From assembly GCA_965653565.1 (NCBI GenBank), contig CBFHAI010000001.1:1-64000 (forward strand): DNA of 64,000 nucleotides. The letters run 5' to 3'. The position numbers and the translations under genes are program-made. This document shows positions 9,103 through 17,896 of the stretch, in pieces. This DNA is from JALCLA01 sp965653565 (GTDB taxonomy: Bacteria; Pseudomonadota; Gammaproteobacteria; Xanthomonadales; Xanthomonadaceae). Each line of letters starts with the position of its first letter. Positions within the stretch are counted from its first letter, which is position 1. A model generated the notes under the pieces. It was not told where the DNA came from. It saw nothing but the letters and a program-made list of their open reading frames with translations, and searched no databases.

Positions 9103-9519
9103 ATGACGACAGGCGGATGCTTCTGCGGCAACGTGCGCTACCGGATCGACGCCCCGCTGATGCGCGCCAGGAGCTGCCACTGCTCGCGCTGCAGAAAAGC
9201 CTTCAGCGGGGCAGGGTCCGCGTATGCGGAGGTCGATTCGGAGTCGTTCTCCTGGGCCACTGGAGAGGATTTCCTTACCTATTTCGAATCAGTACCCGGT
9301 TGGGGACTGTGCTTCTGCCGGATATGCGGTACCACGTTGTGCGGCATGCGCGCGGGAGCGGTGCATGGAGTCACCCTGGGCAGTGTCGATGGCGACCCCG
9401 GCGTGCAGATCGAGATGCATATCTACACAGGTTCGAAAGCACCTTGGGATCACATCGGTGGCAGCGCGCCACAGTTCGCCGAGTCTGCGTTTGACAGTCG
9501 AGCGAATCCTGCGCCGTAG
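9103..9519 (+). CDS. GFA family protein (glutathione-dependent formaldehyde-activating enzyme-like)
   Basis: Cytosolic 138-aa protein with the full zinc-binding cysteine set of the GFA family: GGCFCGNVRYRI at the N-terminus (C6, C8), SCHCSRCRK (C25, C27, C30) and CFCRICGTTLCG in the middle. The founding enzyme was proposed to speed S-hydroxymethylglutathione formation, but most short members have no proven activity. The ATG at 9103 follows a GGAAAG ribosome binding site. The gene stands alone after the metalloprotease. Confidence 0.9.
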   Translation: MTTGGCFCGNVRYRIDAPLMRARSCHCSRCRKAFSGAGSAYAEVDSESFSWATGEDFLTYFESVPGWGLCFCRICGTTLCGMRAGAVHGVTLGSVDGDPGVQIEMHIYTGSKAPWDHIGGSAPQFAESAFDSRANPAP

Positions 9520-9714
9520 CTTCGTCCGTCTTCGACGTATTCGCGTTTCGCGCTGCTCTCTGTGCACCACGCAGCGGGATTTTCCGCGTGACGGTGCCAG
9601 CCCAAGGCCGGCGGGCGGATGAGACGACGTCCGCCGGCATTGCGTTAGGACTGCCGCGACACAACCGTCTGCCGTGCGCCGTACTCGGGCACGACCACCC
9701 TATGTCGAAAAGGG

Positions 9715-9993
9715 TTGCTGAGATTGAGCAGCGAGAAAACGCTTCTTCATAACATCCGGGCATGGATACTCCGCGGTTGGCCGATTGCGCCGTTCTTGTT
9801 CCTCTCGAAGAACATGTTGGTCGTCATGGTACTGATGCCATGGTTTTATGCGCTGTGGTGCCTGCCGGCGTTTCTTGTTTCGGTCGTGGTGAAACCGGTA
9901 GACCGGCCCGCGGCGTGGCTCAATGCAGGCGGGTTGCTGTTTGCTGTCCTTCTGCTGATTGGAGCCGCCATCGGAGCCGTTGCGATGCATTGA
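9715..9993 (+). CDS. Small membrane protein, function unknown
   Basis: A 92-aa frame starting at TTG 9715 (no ATG or GTG gives a better frame) with two clear hydrophobic segments, roughly residues 24-60 and 72-90, containing MVLMPWFYALWCLPAFL and NAGGLLFAVLLLIGAAIG. The region around 9715-9770 is amphipathic and basic. I do not recognise the family. It could instead begin at the internal ATG near 9814, giving a shorter two-helix protein. Support is the membrane-protein character and lack of a competing frame. Confidence 0.45.
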   Translation: MLRLSSEKTLLHNIRAWILRGWPIAPFLFLSKNMLVVMVLMPWFYALWCLPAFLVSVVVKPVDRPAAWLNAGGLLFAVLLLIGAAIGAVAMH

Positions 9994-10125
9994 ATCGGCT
10001 CCGCCGAGGATTTTCTGCAATCGTTCGGCCCCGAGACCGACCGCGGTCGGCAGGCAGCATTGACTTCGAACGCGCAGTGATGCCCGTTGCGCTACGATTT
10101 GGCATCGCTTGGTGGAGTTGCGCCA

Positions 10126-10701
10126 ATGATCGGCAATCGGCGCGCGGGAATGATTCTGTCAGTTGCGCTGATCGCGCTTGCCGGCGCAACGATCGCGAAT
10201 GCGAAAGGCAAGGGTGGCAGCGACGCTTTCAGTTGGAACCTTGCGCGCGAGTTCGGAATACTGCGCGGTCCGGAAAAACTGATCGGCGCCAACGAAAACA
10301 TCAAGCAATCGGCCATGCGGTTGCAGCTGGACCGGCATTACTTGGTTTCGCTGTTGCCGCAGAACAGCGTCGGCTTCGTGGTTCTCCAGGGCGCGAAGCA
10401 CGCGATCCCGATCCGCACGGCGGCATCGCCTATTTCCACGCCGACGATCCGGGTCGCTACCGGATCGCCATCGACACCGGCCACTGGATCGACGTGATCG
10501 ATGCCGGCGCTTCGCCCTCGATCAGGGTCACGTTGCGCGCGCGCGGGTGCGCGGCACGGCGCGAAAATTCATTATTCCTGGAGCGGCGAAGCAAGCCGCG
10601 TTCGGCGCCTGAAAACCGGAAGACTGCTCCGATCCGAGCAAAGGTCGCCACCTGCCGCTGTCTGTGCCGCTACGGTCGTCAACGACGACGCAATCCGATA
10701 G
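10126..10701 (+). pseudogene. Exported protein gene with apparent compensating frameshifts
   Basis: The ATG at 10126 follows GGTGGAG and opens a signal peptide (MILSVALIALAGATIANA) and a mature part ending sensibly at FVVLQGAKHAIP. Near 10408-10415 sense continues in another frame, reading GGIAYFHADDPGRYRIAI and then DTGHWIDVIDAG to about 10555. After that the first frame again reads KIHYSWSGEASRVRRL. Joined together, the pieces resemble small Xanthomonadales exported proteins whose core reads 'GRYRVAL..GxWIDVID' and ends in a Cys-containing 'RK..EF' strand. The pattern fits a one-base loss followed by a one-base gain, either true decay or assembly error. The family has no function that I know. 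Confidence 0.55.
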
Positions 10702-11299
10702 CCAGCGAACCGAGCGTGGCGAGTAAGCCAACCATGCCGATCCTCGCCCAGAGCGAGGTTGAAGGAACGGCAATCGATGCGGCAGCCGGCTGGGCAAGGG
10801 AAGCGAGTGGAAAAACGAACACGGAGTTCTCCACGCTGCAATTCAAAGTGCCGGTGACCGCCGGCGCCCCCAGGGCAGGAACGTTGCACGCAACCACGAC
10901 GGGTGAAAAACCGCCGGCGTCGATCGTTCCGGTGGGCGGCTGCTGTATCGCAAAGGCCGCGCCCGCCGTGCTGCACGTGGCGCCGGTTGCCGCTTCGCTA
11001 CTGAGGTTTCTGAGTACGACCTGGGTGGTCTGCGTCGACAGTGGCGTGCCGTTGCAAGTCAGCGTGGTGCCGTTCGCAGGCGTGGAAACGATCGGCTGGC
11101 CAATGATCACGCCGGTGGGAGCATCCGGCGCGACAATGACCTCAGCAGCGCCGCCGCGCATGGAACTCGGCTTTGTCGAGAAAGTGTCGGTTTCCGCACC
11201 ATGTGCGGCCTTGTGGACGCCGTCGACATTGGAGGCGCCCAAACTTCCTGCAAACAGAAAAAGTACAGCGGCGAAGGAAATGCCGACGCGGGGCTTCAT
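10679..11299 (-). CDS. Exported protein with IPTL-CTERM-like C-terminal sorting signal
   Basis: Precursor of 206 aa from the ATG at 11299, preceded by GAGG. An N-terminal signal peptide (to about residue 22, ending GSLGAS) is followed by a Thr/Ser/Ala-rich domain with three cysteines, including CNGTPL, ATCSTAG and ACNVP, suggestive of a beta-sandwich. The C-terminus is VPSTSLW, a transmembrane helix and LRRR, the tripartite layout of IPTL-CTERM proteins that are handled by exosortase H. The first motif position is V rather than I, so the match is approximate. No exosortase gene is in the window, although a protein resembling an exosortase H-associated membrane protein is encoded at 36508-37233. 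Confidence 0.7.
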   Translation of the reverse strand: MKPRVGISFAAVLFLFAGSLGASNVDGVHKAAHGAETDTFSTKPSSMRGGAAEVIVAPDAPTGVIIGQPIVSTPANGTTLTCNGTPLSTQTTQVVLRNLSSEAATGATCSTAGAAFAIQQPPTGTIDAGGFSPVVVACNVPALGAPAVTGTLNCSVENSVFVFPLASLAQPAAASIAVPSTSLWARIGMVGLLATLGSLAIGLRRR

Positions 11300-11417
11300 T
11301 CTTCCAACCTCACTCAAAAGGGTTTTTCCACGGAACAACGCGGACCGAAGAATTCTCCGTGCCGCCGACAAATGCTGTCCGTAGTCTATCCTTTCGATAC
11401 GCGCCGGCGCGCACGCG

Positions 11418-11972
11418 TCATGCCGCCCGTTCCTGCGCGGCCTTGCGAAACAGCAAGCCGCAAGCGAACCAGGCGGCGGCGAATACCAGCGACAGGCAGG
11501 TGCCTTCGAACGAGCCGAGGTAGAGCGCGTAGATCGCGACCAGCGCTTGCGCCGCCGCGGTGACGAACATCGCGGTCGACATGCCGCGCGGGCGGTAGAG
11601 CGTGGCGAGGGAGCCGAACAAGGCGATCGCGAGCACCACCAGGAAGGCCCAGTTCGCGACTTCGTTTTCGGAACCGATGATGCCGACGGCGAGGGTGATC
11701 CACAGCGTCAGGAAGCCGGTGCCGATGCCTATGATCGAAGCTGCTAGATACGACATGTCGTTGCGGGCGATCCTGATCGCCACTTCGAGCAGCGCGCAGC
11801 AGCCGTACAGCAGCATGCCCATCGCGACGAAGTCGCCGGCGGTCCAGTCGACTTCGCGGGTGAATCGCATCGCCACCGCCGGCAGCAGCAACAGGCACGT
11901 CGCCGTGCCCCAGGCCAGCATGCGCAGCCAGTTGACGTGCCGCGGGGGAAGAGTGCCCATCGTGCTTTGCAT
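11418..11972 (-). CDS. Integral membrane protein, function unknown
   Basis: A 184-aa inner-membrane protein with about five or six hydrophobic segments, starting at the ATG at 11972; the longer frame upstream is low-quality. Recognisable stretches are FTREVDWTAGDFVAMGMLL and the basic C-terminus FRKAAQERAA. Similar small membrane proteins of unknown role occur in many proteobacteria. It has no obvious partner: the next gene upstream, encoding the DUF763 protein, is on the same strand but more than 200 bp away. Confidence 0.75.
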   Translation of the reverse strand: MQSTMGTLPPRHVNWLRMLAWGTATCLLLLPAVAMRFTREVDWTAGDFVAMGMLLYGCCALLEVAIRIARNDMSYLAASIIGIGTGFLTLWITLAVGIIGSENEVANWAFLVVLAIALFGSLATLYRPRGMSTAMFVTAAAQALVAIYALYLGSFEGTCLSLVFAAAWFACGLLFRKAAQERAA

Positions 11973-12187
11973 GATCGCGCCACCGTGCTTTGAGGATGGG
12001 CGCAGCTTCGCTCGGATCGGTGGCAGGAGAATGGGCGCTGTGTGAAGTGAGGAAGAAGTCGGCGCCTCGGCCGGCGTCTGCAGCGCGATTTGTCGCCTGT
12101 AGCCCATGCCCTTGGCGGATGGCTGCCGACATCGAAAACGATTTGCGCCGGCGCGCGATATTTTTTGCGAGAGTGCGAAAAAAGAAG

Positions 12188-13480
12188 TCAGCGTTTCGGC
12201 GCAGTTTCCTTGCGGCTCCAGCCAAACACCGAACGCCCGCCGTAATCCGCGGCGAGACGCTTTTCCTCGTCGATGTATTGCTCGACGCTCGGTCCGTGCG
12301 CCTGCGGCTCGAGCAAGCGCGCCTGTTCGTCCAGACGGCGAATCGCGGCGAGTTCTTCATCGCGGCCTAGACGGGCCTTCTGCACCGCGGTTTTCAATAT
12401 GCGGATGGTTTCGTCGTAAGCCCGCGTCGGCACCGGGAACGGATGACCATCCTTGCCCCCGTGCGCGAGCGAGAAACGCGCGGGGTCACTGAAACGGCAC
12501 GGTGCGCCGTGCAGCACTTCGGCCACCATCGCCAGCGCACGCACGGTGCGCGCGCCGACGCCGGGCACCTGCAGCAGTTCGGTGAAGTCGCGCGGCCCGC
12601 AGGCCGCGGCGGCGGCGAGGTTGCCGTGCAGGCGGCGCGCGATCACATCGTCGCCAGTCACCTCATGACGATCCGGCAGCGACAGATGCGGTAACAGTTC
12701 GCCCTGCTGCGGCGCAGGGTCGGATTCGGGCGATGCGCTGCTCACCACGGCACGTGCCGGCACCGCATTCGTCGCGGCGACGCGCGCGAACTCGCGGACG
12801 ACACCGTCCGGGCCGAGATCGCGCAGCGTGTCGATCTGCATTTCGCGCGAGCGTCGCGCACGCGCATCGACCAGGTTGACGATCGTACCTTGCGCTGTGC
12901 CTTCGATCGCGCTGTGCGGCGCATCGACGAAACTGGTGAGGCCTTCCGACAGCCAGTGATAGCGCCGCGCCTGTTTGCGCTCGCCGTTCATGCCCTGCTG
13001 CACCACCACCCAGCGGCCGTCGTCGCTGACGATGAAGCCGTGCAGGTACAGGTCGAATCCATCCTGCAGCGCGGCGCTGTCGACCTTCGCGACGAGGCGG
13101 CTCGATGCCGCCAGCGCGTCGCCGTCGAGGCCCACACGCTGCCCGATCGCGATCAGTTCCGATGGCGTGGCGCGCGAATGTCTGCCGCGTCCGCCGCACA
13201 CGTGGATGCCCAGTTCGTGCGCGCGCGGTGCGAGGCCGCGCTTGAGCGCGCCGATCACGCTGGTGGTGATGCCGGACGAATGCCAGTCCATGCCCATCAC
13301 CGCGCCGAACGATTGGAACCAGAACGGATGCGCGAGCCGCCGCAGCAGTTCGTCGCGCCCGTATTCGAGCACGATCGCCTCGCCGATCACCGCGCCCAGT
13401 CGCGCCATGCGCTGGCCGAGCCAGGCCGGCACGCGGCCGCCGTGCAACGGCAAGTCGGCACTGCCGCTGCGTCGGGTCAT
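12188..13480 (-). CDS. DUF763 domain-containing protein
   Basis: Soluble protein of 430 aa from the ATG at 13480, which follows GGAG at good spacing. It opens with the hallmark RSGSADLPLHGGRVPAWL and continues through FGAVMGMDWHSSGITTSVIG and CGGRGRHSRATP, all typical of DUF763, which spans about residues 1-400. Toward the C-terminus, LLQVPGVGARTVRALAMV (about residue 315) is a helix-hairpin-helix-like segment, suggesting nucleic acid contact. The family is common in archaea and scattered in bacteria, and its function is not established. The gene is divergent from the downstream hydrolase across a 330-bp gap and seems to be alone in its operon. Confidence 0.9.
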   Translation of the reverse strand: MTRRSGSADLPLHGGRVPAWLGQRMARLGAVIGEAIVLEYGRDELLRRLAHPFWFQSFGAVMGMDWHSSGITTSVIGALKRGLAPRAHELGIHVCGGRGRHSRATPSELIAIGQRVGLDGDALAASSRLVAKVDSAALQDGFDLYLHGFIVSDDGRWVVVQQGMNGERKQARRYHWLSEGLTSFVDAPHSAIEGTAQGTIVNLVDARARRSREMQIDTLRDLGPDGVVREFARVAATNAVPARAVVSSASPESDPAPQQGELLPHLSLPDRHEVTGDDVIARRLHGNLAAAAACGPRDFTELLQVPGVGARTVRALAMVAEVLHGAPCRFSDPARFSLAHGGKDGHPFPVPTRAYDETIRILKTAVQKARLGRDEELAAIRRLDEQARLLEPQAHGPSVEQYIDEEKRLAADYGGRSVFGWSRKETAPKR

Positions 13481-13809
13481 TCGAATGCTCCGTCCATGAC
13501 GCAATTATCCCGTGTTGTCCGAGTCGCAACTTGAACCGAAGCGGTCGCAGCGCATGCGATCGAAAACGGCCCGCATTGCAGCTGAGCCTGCCGCAGCCAA
13601 TGCGAGAGCTGTCGAACCCGCAAGAAAGCATTCGGCGCCCAGCCTTCCGTTTCATGCTCAAGATACGATCGCGTACGCCGTGCGACGGTGTCCGGTCGAG
13701 CGCGAAAACTGTCGTTTTCGACTCTCGCCGCATGCCCGGGACAGCGCTCAAACTGCGCCTCGACGGCAATCGCAAGAAGCCGACCCATCCACTTCCGAGG
13801 AATGATTCC
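13481..13809. other. Intergenic region, divergent DUF763 and hydrolase genes
   Basis: About 330 bp without a supported gene. A plus-strand frame extends leftwards through it from the hydrolase, but its translation is arginine- and serine-rich without family resemblance. It is treated as non-coding leader carrying promoters for both neighbours. No repeat or clear hairpin was seen. Confidence 0.5.
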
Positions 13810-14862
13810 GTGCCATCGCGGCTACTTCTGTGTGCCCTGCTGATCACCTCGTCGGCCGTCGCCGCCGGCCCTGCGGCGCTACCGGTCGAAAGCGTCGCGG
13901 ATGCCTACGTGCAGCCGCATATGCGCATCGAAGTCGAGCCGGGACGGAAAATGAATCTGTATTGCACGGGCACCGGCAGCCCGACCGTGGTGTTCGATTC
14001 GGGCCTGAGCGATTGGTCCAACACCTGGGCGCTCATCCAGCCGGCCGTGGCGACGCTGACGCGCGCTTGCAGCTACGACCGCGCGGGCATGGGCTACAGC
14101 GATCCCTCTGCGCGACCCGCCACCCCTGCCAACGCCGTGCGCGATCTGCACGCGTTGCTCGAACGGGCCGACATCGATGGGCCGCTGGTGCTCGTCGGTC
14201 ATTCGCTCGGCGGTTTCAACATGAAGCTCTACGCCGCGACGCATCCGCAACAGGTGGCCGGCCTGGTGCTCGTCGATCCGTCCGAAGAACGCCTTTGGCG
14301 GCGCGTCGGCCCGGCACTCACGCCGCGTTTCGGCGAGGCGCTGGTGCGCGACACCGAGGCGGACGACGCCAGCAGTTTCAGCGGCGCCATCGCGCACTTC
14401 CGGCAGTGCGCCGAAGCGGCGCGGAAAGGGCCGCTGGACGAAGCCACGTACAAACGCTGCACCGATCCGATCCGCACGCCACTGGGCCCGGTCATCCTGG
14501 CCGAGCGCCGCCGCCTGCAAGCCGGCAAGACGTACCAGGAAACGCAAGCTGCGGAAATCGCATCCTGCATGTTCGTGCCGGATGCGGAAGCCGACGCGCG
14601 CTACGCGCAGTTGTTCGGCGCCGACCACCCGTTCGGCGACAAACCGCTCGTCGTGTTGACCCACAGCCAGTGGGAGATGACGCCGCCGTTCGGCGAGATC
14701 GGCTACATCGCCTGGCTCACCGCCCACCAACAAACCGCCGCTCTCTCGCGCCGCGGCACCCAACGCATGGTGCCGATGTCCCGCCACAACATCCAGATCG
14801 ACCAACCGCAGGCCGTGATCGATGCGATCGCCGAAGTGCTCGATGCGTTGAAGGGGCCTTGA
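13810..14862 (+). CDS. Secreted alpha/beta hydrolase
   Basis: Exported esterase or lipase-like protein of 350 aa. The chosen start is GTG 13810, preceded by CCGAGG, because it places a signal peptide (SRLLLCALLITSSAVAAGP) at the N-terminus; the open frame extends much further upstream without sense. The alpha/beta hydrolase fold is shown by the strand VVFDSGLSD, the nucleophile elbow VLVGHSLGGFN (S132) and a C-terminal SRHNIQID giving the catalytic histidine. Similar Xanthomonadales proteins are annotated only as alpha/beta hydrolases. It converges on the subtilisin-like gene with a gap of 73 bp. Confidence 0.85.
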   Translation: MPSRLLLCALLITSSAVAAGPAALPVESVADAYVQPHMRIEVEPGRKMNLYCTGTGSPTVVFDSGLSDWSNTWALIQPAVATLTRACSYDRAGMGYSDPSARPATPANAVRDLHALLERADIDGPLVLVGHSLGGFNMKLYAATHPQQVAGLVLVDPSEERLWRRVGPALTPRFGEALVRDTEADDASSFSGAIAHFRQCAEAARKGPLDEATYKRCTDPIRTPLGPVILAERRRLQAGKTYQETQAAEIASCMFVPDAEADARYAQLFGADHPFGDKPLVVLTHSQWEMTPPFGEIGYIAWLTAHQQTAALSRRGTQRMVPMSRHNIQIDQPQAVIDAIAEVLDALKGP

Positions 14863-14935
14863 TCTGTTTTTCCAATTTCGACGCTGCGGTGTCGCGGGCT
14901 GCAGTTCCGAGAGCGTCGTTGGTGACGACCACGCA

Positions 14936-17896
14936 CTACGAGCAACCATCGCTCTCGTAGCCGTTGCCGAATATCACCGTCGGCGCACACTTTCCATTGC
15001 CGCATGGATCGGATAACGGCACGCCCGCGGGTGGGTATTCGAGATGGTCGCAGATGCCGTCGCGGTCGGAGTCCGTGGTGATCGGATTGGTGCCCAGCAA
15101 TTGCTCGAACGCGTCGGGCAGGTCGTCCTTGTCGCTGTGCGTGTTGGGATAGGCATAGCCGAGCAGCGTGCTGGCGCCGGCGGGGTAGGCGGTGGTGAAG
15201 CCCTGATTCTGCATCGCAACGCGCTCGTTCTCGAGGAATATCGCGCAATCGTCATCGGCCGGTTTGCATTGGCGATAAAGCTTCTGCGCGCCGGTGGGAA
15301 TGCAAGCCGGCTCTGGCGCGCAAGACTTGTAAACGTAGCCTTGCAGGCCGCGGTATGCGAATCCATCGGTGCGCAGCGTTTTGACGTCGAGCGCAGAAGT
15401 CGCCAGCAGGTGATCGGTGTTGACCGCGTTGCAGCCCGCACCCGAACAGCCCAGCGGCCAGTCGCGCTTGCGGCTCATCCAGTACAGCGGCGTGAGGTCG
15501 GGATGGGTCGCGCTGGTCTTGTATTCGGTGGTGAACACCAGAGCATTCGCGCGCGGCGAAACATCGACCTCGGCGCCGGGAAACTGCGGATAGCCCCGCA
15601 CGAGCGGACGTTGCGGCTGATACGCCGCGGCCGAATAGTGGATCAATCCGACCGCCGACTGCGGCGTGGCCACATACGCCCAATCGCTCGCGGTGACGCT
15701 GTACAGCGCGAACAACGGCGTCAACCGATTCTTGACCTGCACCCCGTTCGACTTGCCGAGCATCGCGGCCACCGCGCTATCCGCCTGCGGCCGTCCGTAG
15801 CCGAGCTTCTGCGTCCATCCTTGGCTTTTACCCGGCAACACCCCGGAATACGCCACCACATCGCGCACGCCCCACGCCGAAACCCATTCGTCCGGATCGC
15901 CCGCTCCCACCAGCGGATTCACCGATCGCACCAACCCGACGATGCCGACGTAGATCGGCGTCGACATCGATGTTCCGGTGCAGGTGCCGATGCCGTCGCC
16001 GAGTGGGGTGCCGTAGGAATCACCGCATTCGATGTCGTTGTTGTAGTTCTTGCCGGTGTAGACGGTGGAGAGCACTTTGCGCGCAGGCAATGCGACTTCC
16101 TGCCGCGGCCCGTTGCTGATCACCGTCCAGTTGGTGCCGCATTCCGAGTTCGTGCCGGGAAAGGGGCAGGTGTCGAGGAAATCGGGGCCGATGAAGTCTT
16201 CGTCCCAAGCCTCCAAGCCGTCGCCGGTGCCGCCGACTGCGACAACGGAAGACTGTGAAGCGGGGAAATCAAGATGCTCTCTACTGTTGCCAGACGCTGC
16301 AGCCACAACTACTTCTCTGGACGCCGCATAAGCCAGTGCCAAGCAGAATTCATCGTTTGTCTCTGCGTTGCAGTTTGGAGTGTTCGCGCTGTTCTCGGGA
16401 GACCCGAAACTCATGCCAATGGCTTGAACTCCTAAGTCCGTTTGTAGTGCTATGCCGCTTGAAGTGGCGGCCGGATTGCGACTGTGCGAGGGAACGAAGA
16501 GCGGGCTAGGACAGACGAGATAAGTAATTCGCATCAGCGACAGTCCACAGTTCCGGCATGCCCCGGCCACCGCGTTGGCGTCATAAGAGTTCGCACTCAC
16601 CAAGCCCGCTACATGGGTTCCATGCCCTGCGAACTTTGCGGACATCGAGCCATCTTGGTCGGGGTCGCATAAGGGAGACCAATTTGCCAGCGGCTCGGGC
16701 TGCAGCTCATCGACATTGAAATCGGGAATCGCCCCAGGGAAGCCCGCCCGACCTATATCAATCGCGTAGTCCGCAAGGACATTTCCCCCAGTCAGATTGT
16801 TCACTCCGTCGAAGGCTATAAGGTCGGGATGAGAAGTCTCAATCCCTTGGTCGAGCACGCTCACCAAACTCCAACCTCCGGCGAAGTTCCATGTTTCCGA
16901 CAGAGAAACATGCGAACGCCAACTCTGCGATACGGCCTTCGTCCCTGGCCACGCAGGTTTCGTCGCGATACTGGTCAGTCCCACGGCTTGCGGTTCGAGC
17001 GTAGAGATATGCGCGTGGACGACGAACGGATCCGACGCCAATGCTGCCAGCGCGCTATCGAGGTCGCTTTCGACCGGATAAGTGACGACTACATAGCGTT
17101 CAAGCTTTGCGCGCGGTAGATCAGGCTTTTCACGCAGGTAGCTCGCGAATTCGCCCGCGGCCCTGGGCAGCATGAGGAACGCAGCGCCGCCAGGATTCTC
17201 GACTGCTAGCCCAGTAAGCGGCGGTTCGCCGCCACCACCGTAATTGTGCGCCACGACATCCTCCGCCGAAGGAGCGCCGTTCGCACTCGACAACAATATG
17301 GAAATTCGCGGGACGGTAGCTTCCAACGCGATTGCCCTATTTTGACAAACCAGCGTGGCCCCAAGAATCACAGTTACCGAAAGGGGTGAGAGTGTCCTTG
17401 TTCTTGATGTAAAGATCGCGACGGCCGTGATCGCCAAGATCAGCAACAGTCCGGTTCGCGAGTCGATCGTTGATATGGACTTCGGCGGCGCTTGTGCAAC
17501 AACTAGCGGCGCGACGAAGTACGGGAATGGATCGACGGGATTGTATGAAGGCGGGCCAAAGTGTCTGCGAAACAATCTGACGCTGTAGCTTCCTGCTGGA
17601 AAGCGGCCGATCGTGTACGAGCTCTTCATCACCGGGGGAAAATTGCAATGAACTCCTGACTCAACCAGGCCAAAGACAATAATGTCGATGAAACCGTCTT
17701 TCACCAGAATGTCAGGGGGTTGGTAGTTCTCGTCTGCGAATGCGTGGCAGTAGCCCGTCTGAAAAGTCATGACGACTGTGTGTTCGGACGTCGGTTTTGC
17801 GGGAGAGAAAGTTGGTGGATCGATATAGGCAAGGCTCTTGTGAGCCGGAGCCAGCGCAATCAAGAAAATGAACATGCGGGAAAGGATGCTATTCAC
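14936..17896 (-). CDS. Fusion of an exported 'YIDPPTFSP' domain to an S8 (subtilisin-like) protease
   Basis: A 986-aa composite. Residues 1-23 are a signal peptide; 24-133 are the domain found twice in the upstream gene (AYIDPPTFSPAKPTS, CHAF, HCNFPPV, IGRFPAGSYSVRLF). Residues about 148-164 are a membrane helix ending SRTRT. A second hydrophobic, signal-like segment follows (about 172-191, ending AIALEA). Then comes the protease: catalytic D349 (VSVLDQGIETSHPDL), H425 (GHGTHVAGL), oxyanion N537 (ASGNS) and S643 (GTSMSTP). Near the end, DKDDLPDAFEQLLGTNP and TDSDRDGICDHLEYP are calcium-binding thrombospondin-3-like repeats, and the tail is IFGNGYESDGCS. All catalytic residues are present. The start overlaps the upstream gene by 8 bp, so they are coupled. 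The protease part with its own signal-like segment suggests an ancestral separate gene. Confidence 0.88.
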   Translation of the reverse strand: MNSILSRMFIFLIALAPAHKSLAYIDPPTFSPAKPTSEHTVVMTFQTGYCHAFADENYQPPDILVKDGFIDIIVFGLVESGVHCNFPPVMKSSYTIGRFPAGSYSVRLFRRHFGPPSYNPVDPFPYFVAPLVVAQAPPKSISTIDSRTGLLLILAITAVAIFTSRTRTLSPLSVTVILGATLVCQNRAIALEATVPRISILLSSANGAPSAEDVVAHNYGGGGEPPLTGLAVENPGGAAFLMLPRAAGEFASYLREKPDLPRAKLERYVVVTYPVESDLDSALAALASDPFVVHAHISTLEPQAVGLTSIATKPAWPGTKAVSQSWRSHVSLSETWNFAGGWSLVSVLDQGIETSHPDLIAFDGVNNLTGGNVLADYAIDIGRAGFPGAIPDFNVDELQPEPLANWSPLCDPDQDGSMSAKFAGHGTHVAGLVSANSYDANAVAGACRNCGLSLMRITYLVCPSPLFVPSHSRNPAATSSGIALQTDLGVQAIGMSFGSPENSANTPNCNAETNDEFCLALAYAASREVVVAAASGNSREHLDFPASQSSVVAVGGTGDGLEAWDEDFIGPDFLDTCPFPGTNSECGTNWTVISNGPRQEVALPARKVLSTVYTGKNYNNDIECGDSYGTPLGDGIGTCTGTSMSTPIYVGIVGLVRSVNPLVGAGDPDEWVSAWGVRDVVAYSGVLPGKSQGWTQKLGYGRPQADSAVAAMLGKSNGVQVKNRLTPLFALYSVTASDWAYVATPQSAVGLIHYSAAAYQPQRPLVRGYPQFPGAEVDVSPRANALVFTTEYKTSATHPDLTPLYWMSRKRDWPLGCSGAGCNAVNTDHLLATSALDVKTLRTDGFAYRGLQGYVYKSCAPEPACIPTGAQKLYRQCKPADDDCAIFLENERVAMQNQGFTTAYPAGASTLLGYAYPNTHSDKDDLPDAFEQLLGTNPITTDSDRDGICDHLEYPPAGVPLSDPCGNGKCAPTVIFGNGYESDGCS

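Noticed and set aside
9607..9638. Hairpin GCCGGCGG/CCGCCGGC after the GFA gene as terminator
   Set aside because: Eight-bp stem with a 16-nt loop and no T tract; such pairs are expected in sequence this G+C-rich.
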